This document shows positions 55,159-64,000 of a stretch of 64,000 nucleotides of DNA, one piece after another. A program made the position numbers and the translations under genes. The DNA is taken from the NCBI GenBank assembly GCA_038277395.1, contig CM076192.1, positions 9,958,839 to 10,022,838 of the forward strand, in the 5' to 3' direction. The notes below the pieces were generated by a model. That model did not search any database, was not told the DNA's origin, and was given only the letters and a program-made list of their open reading frames with translations. The DNA is from Dryocosmus kuriphilus (taxonomy: Eukaryota; Arthropoda; Insecta; Hymenoptera; Cynipidae). The stretch's first letter is position 1; every line of letters starts with the position of its first letter.

Positions 55159-56375
55159 CAAATAGATGTTCCTAAATTTTTTCAAAATAAATATTTTAAT
55201 ACCAAAGCTAAAAACTTGTCCTTTTCTGTTTTATAATCTACAAAGTGTATTTATACCCGTATCTATCAAAAAGGGAAGTAATATTTAGGCCTGCATTGAT
55301 TATATTCAGCTTATAGTTCTCATTTTTCCATCGCATATACTCGCATAATCCACAGATTTTCATCGCATAAAATCTACATATCAATCCATTTTTTATCGCA
55401 TAATTTGAAGATTTTCAACAGCAGAAAAAGGTATCCCTAATAATTAAATTTCAGGGTAATTCCTGAATTATAATCAACTCTTGAAGTAAGCAATATCCAC
55501 CTTTATGAAAAGACAACAAAATTCAATATTGAACAATACTTTAAAGCAGCATTTTTAATTATTTTCGCACAGATAACAATATTACATTGACATTTACACC
55601 ATACAATTGTATTTGTATTGCAATTCTATTTCAAATTTGAAATTTCCGCTGTCGCGTTGCCAGGCAGCAGCAGCATACGATTGTGAATTTGCGTATGCGA
55701 TATTACCAACAGAAGAAGCATTTTGGCAGCCCTCGTTGGCGCGACAAGCGCAATCAGCTGTCAATTTTGTCATATATTCCACGCGTTATATACAATTATT
55801 TTTGTACTTTTAATGTTTTTCACATGAAATACGGTTCTTGTATGCAAAATCGGAAATATATTAAAAAGAAAAAAGTACTGCCTTGCTTCGAGTACAGTTG
55901 CAGTATTTCTCCTATCCTTAATATAATCATATACAGGTTGTAAGTATTGCTTTCTCTACTTTCCCACACTTCAACACCTTTCCACTGTCGTATTTTAGCA
56001 CAAATATTTTTATTTTTCCAGGAAAACTATCTACTACCCCCCTCCCTCTTCCCCAACCGTGAAACCCCTTCCGTTTTGCAGAAAACTTTGCAAAGTGCCT
56101 GTTTAAAATGTTAATTCGGGAAGTTCGAAACGAGATGGACATTTGAGTGGCATCACAATTCTTAGCATTTTTTGATACACGTTCCAACAGCCTTAATCTG
56201 GCACTTAATGCATTTCGGAAAAAGTGAAGTTATATTACGCACTTTTCCCTCTTTTCAAGCCCAAATCAAATCTTTACTATCAAATCAATTCTTCAAAACA
56301 CGAAATACTACAAGGTGTTCGTTCAACTATGGTTGGTTCTGGAAAAATGAAGGAATTACAATATCGCCCATCGAG
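54620..56375. other. No gene seen
   Basis: AT-rich, with an (AT)n tract at about 55,128-55,155. Open stretches at 55,607-55,943 overlap on both strands and lack any recognisable motif. Confidence 0.5.
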
Positions 56376-56379
56376 TAAC

Positions 56380-56622
56380 AGTAAGGAGACCAAACTGTGT
56401 GTCACACACGTGGTTCCAAGTTTTCCGGTCATAGTAAGGGAGGAGAATGTACGCTAAGTCTTAAGGATGGTTGCCTCCTTTTAAGTGGAATATCTGCGAG
56501 AGCTGCTAGAGATTTTTTACCACCTTTAACATTTAGCTCACGCCCCCCCCCCCCCCTTCTATGCCCGTAAAACTTGGAACCAATTTCCATTCATGCACGC
56601 GTTGGCGTTTGGTCTCCTTACT
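56380..56622. mobile_element. MITE with AGTAAGGAGACCAAAC ends
   Basis: About 243 bp. Left AGTAAGGAGACCAAACTGTG and, read inward from the right, AGTAAGGAGACCAAACGCCA. A second matching block (GTGGTTCCAAGTTTTCCGG / TTGGTTCCAAGTTTTACGG) lies further in. A 13-C run is inside. Confidence 0.75.
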
Positions 56623-56835
56623 ATTACTCCATGATATCGCCAAATTAGCAGACGACACAGCAGATGATAACAGACATGTAATAATAGTAGAGATGAGGTA
56701 TAATCACGAGGGTGAAGCCAAATGGAAAGAAGAGGGCAACAAAGAGGCGAATCCTAAATATTGGATACTCAATGATCCCTGTGGTATTGTCAGGTGAAGC
56801 CGGCGGGAGATTCAAATCCCATTAATGGTATGTGC

Positions 56836-57013
56836 TACTTTACCATAAAAACAATTTAGTTTACGCAGGTTTTTTCCAAAATTTTTAATTTGCCAAGAAA
56901 ATAATAGTGCCCAGACGTCATTGTTATTTTTATGTCTCAAGACTATTATTTTTTGCAAAATTAAAAATGTTGGAAAAAACCTGCGTAAACTACATTGTTT
57001 TTATGATAAAGTA
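56836..57013. mobile_element. Hairpin MITE with TACTTTA ends
   Basis: About 178 bp, almost entirely two complementary arms (TACTTTACCATAAAAACAAT...TTTACGCAGGTTTTTTCC) around a short loop with CAGACGTCATTG. Typical foldback element. Confidence 0.8.
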
Positions 57014-57507
57014 TTATTACATACTCTTAATTTACTTTATGAGCAAAGTATTATAACATATTATAACATTTATTTATGAATAAATTGGATAAAAATCATT
57101 TGTAGTTGAAAAAGTAAAGGCTTTTTAATCCATCAATATGTAGGTTTTAAAAAAAATGATTTCCAAACAATTTCTACTTGAATCGACTTTGAGTCTTGAC
57201 CCAATTTTTTTATATTTTTAAAGTTAATTTTCAGAAGAAAAATTTTTTAAAAATTATTTTTTTGAAATAGAATGAAGCCAACTTTAAATGATCTTTACCA
57301 AGTTTTCCTATTCTTAATATGATATGTTATTAAACGCAAATAAAAAACTTTGTTTTTAATTATATAAAAATGTATTATGAATTAAAAATTAAAATTATTC
57401 AACACAAACTTTTAAATATCATAAACATAACACACACAAGAACACAATTTTATAAACTTTAAGATGCACCAAGTTTACATTACAAAGCGCAGTAAAATCT
57501 CGGACTT

Positions 57508-58455
57508 TTATGAATTTATGAAAGATAATGTAACATCATTTAAATCGGTTTCAATGACAGAAAAAGTGTCTTTTTTATACAAGTACTGCAACGTTTTGAA
57601 TTCGTTATCTTTTTTTCGCAACTTATTTTTAAGTTTTGATAATTTTGAGTTAACGTTTCTAATAATTTTGTGCATTTCACTCTTTCTAGGAGTTAGATCT
57701 TTTTTATTTAATCCTATTCGCCCGAGAATCCCATCGGTAGACTTTCTTTTAGCAGGAGGAAATAGTTTCGAATCCTCTACATCATTCTCCAAAGTAGGCA
57801 TGACGTCATCTTCAAACAACTTGTCTTCAATGATTTGTCTGTGGGAGGTATTATTTAACATTTCGCCTACTTCTAAGAGTAAAGAAGTTGGAATTGGCAC
57901 CCCATTCTTAGGACAATGTAATTCATTATTACAAGAGTTTTTTTTTTTCGTTATCAGAGATATTATCAGTAAATGGCTCTTCCTTGGAAACTTTAGGTAA
58001 ATTACAATTATCATTATTACTGTTTGATTCTATTGGAAAGATAATTGTATTTTCGATATTATTATCAGACGATGATACAACCCATGATGCAGAGGATTCA
58101 GTATGGCCTACATTGCTTAAAGATTCTGTCTTGGCATGAGAAAATTCAGAGTCTTTTTTAATGCTGGCTTCGCCCGCTGAAGTTCGAGGCGGTTTAGGTA
58201 CCCAATTCCAATTAAGCCTATGCTTACTTTGATTCAAGAAATCTTCATCGACAAAGTGATCATCACAAACAAAAAAATTGTCGCATTTAACCGAACGATC
58301 GATGTTGCAAACGGCAATCCACTTTTTTCTGGTATCATTGCTCCGCGGAAATCTGTGAAATCTTTTATTCAAATACGCCAGCGAAGATCTACCGCATATT
58401 GATTGTTGCTACACCCTGGAAACTTACAGGAATATCTAAGCTTTGGTCTCGACAT
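57508..58455 (-). pseudogene. THAP-domain gene, two frameshifts
   Basis: The ATG at 58,455 opens MSRPKLRY and the first zinc ligands (CKFPGC). A one-base shift near 58,390 moves to the frame with LNKRFHRFPRSNDTRKKWI, the VCDDHF ligand pair and a VPKPPR end, a full THAP zinc finger (C2CH). The second shift lies at an A-run near 57,940. Downstream, KLSKLKNKLRKKDNEFKTL forms a leucine-zipper-like coiled coil before the stop at 57,508. THAP plus coiled coil is the N-terminal layout of P-element-type transposases and THAP transcription factors, but no catalytic domain follows. It may be a P-element remnant or a host duplicate. Confidence 0.75.
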
Positions 58456-58789
58456 TTTGGCGCCGACACATCTAACTTACGCCAGCGACTTGTCAGTTAA
58501 CTACGCTAAATAGGTACATTTAAACGAATATCGCAGACAATTATCACAGAGAATCGCACATTACATTCCTGTAAATAAATATTTGTACGAAGAACATTAT
58601 TTTTAATCGACGGTTTCGATTACAATTACTTGTGCAGAGGAAACACTGATTTCGCAAACCGTAGGCAGGAATCATGTGCACGAATGATGCAGAGATCCGG
58701 AAGCTGAAGAAATCCATACAGTTGGCGTCACCTGTATATAATCATAAACATTAATCAAACTTGGAGGATACTACATTCATAAAATTAAA

Positions 58790-59008
58790 ACGATGAGTCT
58801 TATAGATAAAATTTAGTTTAGCCCAAAAATGGATTTTTTGATCTTCTGAAAACCGTTTTTGATGGATAAAACCATAACCGTTTTTCAAAAGTGTCTAGTT
58901 AACGAATTCGTTCTTTCTTTTTGTCCCAAAACGTGGAGATTTGATGAAAACTTCGAGGGTCAAATTTTACATAAATGTAATTCGTTCTCTGATGAGAATG
59001 TAAAAAAT
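58790..59008 (-). mobile_element. Helentron-like element, internally deleted fragment
   Basis: Joins an internal piece (AAAACGATGAGTCTTATAGA, as at 46,508) directly to the 5' terminal ~190 bp ending TTCTCTGATGAGAATGTAAA. More than 900 bp of the middle is missing. Confidence 0.7.
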
Positions 59009-59530
59009 CGTTGTAAAGTGTGATATTGCAATTTTATTGCACATCCCAAATTCCGTTTTTATAACTAACATTTGATCGGTACCCCTTACTTTTGCATTTT
59101 TGGAAACACGCGATCTGACACTGAAGGTAGATTCGGCATTCTTTGATATTTTTATTTACATATAAATTGTTCTAATTATTTCTTTCGACACACATTCTAT
59201 GTTTATATGCGCCTGGGTACCTCCGATCCCACGAAACAACCCCGAATTTTGAGTTGAGAGCCTCCGCATTGCGTCTTAAAAAAAGGATTCGTCGTCACCT
59301 CCCATACGGCGAGGCTTCTTATCAGTCAGGAGACCTTCACGCGTGTCTTCATATTTGGTTTATTTATCGCTACGTCACCTTCAACTTCTAAGATGCCAGG
59401 CGAAGTTCCAGCTGAAGAAGAAGGAGGGAGGCAGTTATCGCCGTCCAATATGCTAGGCAAGTTCCGGCTGAGGACTTGAAGAGTAGAATCACCCTCCAAG
59501 ACCCAGGCACCAGCACCAGTGAGGAAGGGT

Positions 59531-59690
59531 GAGGCTACAAATATTTATTTGGGTAGTTCTCCCTGAAATAATAGGGTTGAATGATTTTGGTAGTTCCCTT
59601 TAAGACGTTAGGGTGCAATGATTTTGGTAGTTCTCTCTAGAGTACTAGAGTTGAATGATTTGGTTAGTTCTCTTTGAAATTAGGAAGTAG
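59531..59690. repeat. ~46-bp tandem repeat, 3-4 copies
   Basis: Units share GGTTGAATGATTTTGGTAGTTC. No gene around it. 59,010-59,530 and 59,700-60,830 show GC-richer, CpG-containing DNA without a supportable ORF; CAAG|GTAAGACTG at 60,126 could be a 5' UTR splice donor of an unseen gene. Confidence 0.6.
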
Positions 59691-60832
59691 AACGAATTGC
59701 TGTTTTGTATTTTATTATTTTCGAGGTCCAGTGACACCTACAATGGACATATTTTAAGGATCCGGCCGTTTCTCCGGCCTTCTACTCTCGAGATCCACGG
59801 CTTCTCCGAAAGACAAGGAGAGGGCTAAATTCTCAGCGGTTGTCGAAGGACGGAATCGGAAGGATGGAAGACTTCGTGAAGAGAAGGACCGGCGACGTGT
59901 CAATAGACCAATTAGGAGCGCGGGTTCCGCGCGGTCTCTCACTCCCGTGCGTTCATTATCCCTACCATATCACCCTATGTTCCCCCTGTTTTCGCCAAGC
60001 CGGCACGCGCCGTCGAGCTTAGGAATTACTAAATTGCGAATACTCTCGTACTGTACACCGAAGTGTCACGTCGTCGTTGAGAATTCGTCCCGTTTCACGC
60101 TCTGATTTTCCCCGCTTTTATTGCAAGGTAAGACTGAATATTTTAACATAGTACAGCCAAGTGTATCCATATTTCAGAAATACCTTCTCGGTTCCTTGGC
60201 CATACTATTCAGTTCTTTTAGTGAAGTGTATTTTTTATTTGTCGTCCCCCGTATTTTCCCGGTTTGACCTTGTTGCCATGTACTGCTAATTCGTTCGAAT
60301 CATGGAGTGCCGAAGGATGGATTCTGCCTGTATTCTTGGTAATTTTTTATCTTATATCGCTGAGTCCCATATGTATCCCTTTTCGTAAACCCCGACGTGT
60401 GTTGAACCCTTTTCTATAACGTACCTGACTTTATGGTCGAGATTTACTTTCATATGACACATCATGACTCACCATATCGTACCTCTCGAACCGTGTGCCC
60501 CCGCCCCGTGCCCATCGTGCCTGTGAAATGTAAATTTGATTGGTCTTAATTTTAGTAATTTAATTGCATAAGTAATAATAATTTAAAAGTAACGGTAACT
60601 TCTAATCTCCTTTATTGCTGCAGAATGTGTCCCATTTATAGATGTATCGTACCCCTTTGATCACACCAATGTTACCACTCCGGCTCACTTTTATTTTGAC
60701 CTTGCTTAATTTGTTCATCATGTAATTTCGCTGCATTGAATAATCACCCTGTTTTTATTATAGCCTAATTTTGCGTTAGGAAATTACTCGCTTAACACTC
60801 ATTTTGGAGTCTGGAGCGTCCTCTCTATCGCC

Positions 60833-60834
<2 letters not shown>

Positions 60835-60916
<82 letters not shown>
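60835..60916. repeat. 82-bp poly(C) tract
   Basis: Uninterrupted run of 82 C followed by GCCC. Length should be treated as approximate because assemblies handle such tracts poorly. Confidence 0.95.
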
Positions 60917-60917
<1 letters not shown>

Positions 60918-63302
60918 CCCTTTCGTTTACAGTTTTAATGAGAATCATGCGATTTTCTTTTATTATATCCGTTAGCCGATATTTATTGTAATTATTATAT
61001 TATTGTTTAAATTGCTCACGTCGTATTGATTTATTGTTGTCGAGGAATCTTTATCACATCAAAAGTAGCATTAACCCACCGATTTTGTGTTTGAATTTGT
61101 TTCTTTTTTTTCTTTCTGTATTGGTAATTTCGCTAATTCTGATTGACCGTTCCTTTTTCCGGAATCTTACGCAGAATTTTAAATGTAAACTTTCTAATTT
61201 GTTGTTAGCCTATTATAATTTCGAGGTCCACTTACCTGATGTTTAGTAAATTGCTAATTTTATTTTAATCTGGGCTATGCTAATTGAGTACAAGAACCAC
61301 CCCCTCTACCTTAATCTATATTTTTAGAGATTGAGCTAGATGGCAAGAATTTATATCTGAGGTCCCGTATCTTTTGTCCCAAGAAAGGACTGGCGCCCGC
61401 GGTTTATCGTTTTAAGAAAGGTTTCTTTTAAGCTCTATTGTTTATCGCTTATAGTTTGTTCCTTATCGTTTTGGGTGAAGTTTTGGAGTTTTTTTGTCGA
61501 GTTTGGTTTAGAGCCATCGATTTTTCTTAAATTTTGGGGTTACCTCAGATGGCCTTGTGCATGACCCTATCGACCACACTGTTTTTCTGGTGATATTTCA
61601 CTAGGAGAAAAGGGTGCATGTCACAAAAGATATTCTACCCTTTTATAGTTTCTAGATGTTCGGCCTATGGATTTCTTCAACGAATATTGTCCTTTTTGCG
61701 TGTTTTTTTTTTTTTCAATTCTTCGGACTCTTTTTGCTAAGATGCTGCCTAACTCCTTGCGTTAAATCTACGAAGTATTCCTCCCGATTCAGTCCTCTTA
61801 TATCTAGTTAGCGGAAGCAACGAAATTCAAAATTCAATTTCGAATTAAAAATATTTCCAAATTTAAAAGCACCTGAAATACATCAAATTAATTGTTATAT
61901 AAATTCCGAAGACTTGAAATTTGGAAACCACTTAACTTTCAAAGGCACCTCAATAATTTTCGAATGGAAAGAGTAACTCTCGAACATCTATTAAAAAATT
62001 GACTTAAATTAACAAATAAAAAACATCTAAAGGTTTAAATAATATACATTTTTTATCACTAACAGAAGAAAAATACGTAACAGAAAAGTGGAAAATTGAT
62101 TCGAAAAAAATTGATCGAATAAAATCATTTATATTTTGTAATGATTAATATATAATGTAAGTTTTACTCGTGGACAGGTATTACGCTATACAAATTTTGG
62201 AATCTACACCGGATTTTTTTCTTTTTCATCCTAATAGAGAGCTTTTAAATAAAACTTCAAAATCGTCATTCGTCAAATCTTCGGTTTAAAAAAAGTTTAA
62301 TAATAAACATCGCTTATTGTCAATTTTTTCCATTTTTTAAATAATAGAATTATAAAAAAATAAGGATTAAAAATAAAATTCACAAAGTAGTAGCTAACTT
62401 CATTTGCTAGTGCAAAATTAAATTTGTCTCTGAGAGGATTTTCGGACGATCTTATTACATGAGAAATTGTAATTAGGTTAAGAAATATGATACATAATAA
62501 ATTTTACATTCATTATTACTAACGAAGAAACTTGATCATGCGACGGATAAAATGTACAAATAATTTAACGACATTTATGGTTTCTATTATGCAAGATTTT
62601 TCTCTGAACAGGGTCTCGGTTCTAATGGTTTTTAAACAAAAAACTTTCAAAAATTAATATTTTGCAATAGAAAAGTTTTTGAATTGATAACCTGAATAAT
62701 TACACTAGCACTAGAGTTAATAAATAAAATCAGTTATTCAAAGTTTCTAAAAACTTAACTACGAGTAAGAACAGTTTTAAAAGAGCTACTTTACTTTTTA
62801 CATGTTCCTTGCAAGAAATTAGAGAATAAACACTGACTCAATTGCACAAACTCCTTACTATTAAAAAATCTACAATTAATTCCAAATTTAATTTCAGCCG
62901 AGATTTAAAAATCCTTCGAACTATTCTACAACAATTTTTTTTATCATATTAAAAAGTCATTTGAAATTAAAACATCATTAGTTTAAAAAATTTTCTCTAC
63001 TCATGAAATCAGTGCAATTTTCCCAAGTAACATTAAAATTCAGCGAATTGTGCTTGTATAAAAAGAATCTAAAATTGCAATAAGCACTAGAAAAAGATCT
63101 AAAAAAAAATAAGAAATGATTCGTTCCTCATTAATTTTTCTTTCACAATTTGCTTCGGGGGAAGCGTCTCGCCGTTAATTACTGGTAATTTACAATCACA
63201 GAACATGCATCGAGAATTGCAAATGGACGTTTTTCTTTTCAAATGAACACGAAAGGAGCAAGGGCAGAATCCTGATTAATTAAATAATTAATTAAGTGTT
63301 AC
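60917..63302. other. No gene seen
   Basis: AT-rich. GGACTGGCGCCCGCGG at 61,387 looks like a retroelement primer-binding site, but no gag follows. Stops are dense in all frames. Confidence 0.5.
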
Positions 63303-63373
63303 CTGTAGAGATCTCGAACAGCTTGATCCTTCCGAGAGGCATTGCGGCAGGTGTTCAGTTTATTCTCCAGGGC
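63303..63373 (-). CDS. Single internal exon of a host-like gene
   Basis: A 71-bp GC-richer island on the minus strand between an AAATACAG acceptor and a CTACAG|GTAACA donor. Only one of three frames is open: ALENKLNTCRNASRKDQAV then RDLY. It is charged and helical, like part of a coiled coil. The contrast with the AT-rich surroundings and the clean splice borders suggest a real conserved gene extending beyond the window. I cannot name it. Confidence 0.5.
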
Positions 63374-64000
63374 CTGTATTTACAAAAATGCAAAACAGAT
63401 TAATATTTGATTTTTTCCAAGAATGATTTTAAAATGATGATAAAAAGTTTCAGATTTTTTTTTTTTTATATTCAGAGAAAAGTCAGTGTTGGGAATATAT
63501 AAAAATTTTTAGAAGTCGTTTTGTAAATTGAGTTTAGAATTTTTAATTGGCAAATTCTAAGATATTTTTCAGATAGAAGTAAATTGTTTATAAAAGAAAT
63601 ACCAAGAGAAAGCATTATAAAACAAAAATTTTAATGAATTTGAAAGAAGACAGTCTTCTAAACCAGGAAAAAAAGAAAACGAAAGTGTTTGTGCTTAAAA
63701 TATCAGCTCTTGAATTTTTTATTGGAATTTTCAGAATTGACATAACTTTCACATGAGTTAATATCCAGATTTATTCAGAATGGGAATACATTATAAATAA
63801 ATTGAGTATGAAAAAAGATTAGTCTTGGAATATTTCAATGCAGAATTATTTGCTAAATTTTGGGAGAAACTACTTTTTCGATTTGAAATTTGAATTAGAA
63901 AAAAAAAGTATTTCAAGTTTAGAAACAGTATACTTAATTTATCGACACATAACCTACAAAATTGTCAAACTTCTTTCTTTTTCCAATTAATGTATAAACG
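63374..64000. other. Intron-like DNA, no gene
   Basis: AT-rich sequence upstream (minus sense) of the 71-bp exon. No further exon seen. Confidence 0.45.

Noticed and set aside
57464..58000. 178-aa plus-strand ORF
   Set aside because: It lies antisense to the THAP pseudogene, which has recognisable zinc ligands; the plus frame has none.

Overview
The window looks like a transposon-rich stretch of an arthropod, most likely insect, nuclear genome. It is strongly AT-rich, coding pieces are split by GT-AG introns, promoters pair a TATA box with an arthropod TCAGT-type initiator, and there are mariner, Penelope-like, Helentron-like, hAT-like and Polinton elements. I see no bacterial-style operons, rRNA, tRNA or CRISPR. 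The species cannot be fixed from the sequence; a hymenopteran would fit.

Layout. 1-12,885: remains of Polinton/Maverick (adintovirus-like) elements. A 273-bp tandem repeat and a spliced minus-strand pseudogene lie left of a GC-rich terminal repeat. Copy A follows: fibre-like protein, integrase, PolB (minus), small OB-like protein, penton, a 49-aa ORF, a broken major capsid gene and an exonuclease-like gene, closed by a second terminal repeat in the same orientation. 12,886-23,500: an hAT-like MITE, an old Helentron-like copy, a mariner inside a mariner, and a DD41D Tc1/mariner element with ~450-bp inverted repeats that is interrupted by a palindromic MITE and carries a minisatellite. 23,560-35,100: a decayed multi-exon BEN-domain gene on the plus strand whose introns, and one exon, are filled by MITEs and two Helentron-like copies.

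35,370-41,200: Polinton copy B (fibre, conserved virion-type gene and ATPase on minus; PLA2-like, protease, penton, capsid and exonuclease-like genes on plus), mostly pseudogenised. 41,200-50,100: Polinton C, whose OB-like gene was hit at its start codon by a tandem Penelope-like element; that element later received a mariner and a Helentron-like copy. 51,460-53,940: a truncated Ty3/gypsy-type gag-pol followed by a SINE-like poly(A) piece. 54,000-64,000: MITEs, a THAP-domain pseudogene, an 82-bp poly(C) tract, and near the right edge one 71-bp host-like coding exon on the minus strand.

Together copies A, B and C contain most of a Polinton virion and replication set: protein-primed polymerase, integrase, packaging ATPase, maturation protease, double and single jelly-roll capsid proteins, a PLA2-like entry protein and a fibre-like protein. 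No single copy is complete and all show damage. The best-preserved frames are the fibre, integrase, OB-like, exonuclease-like and 49-aa genes of A and the PLA2-like gene of B.
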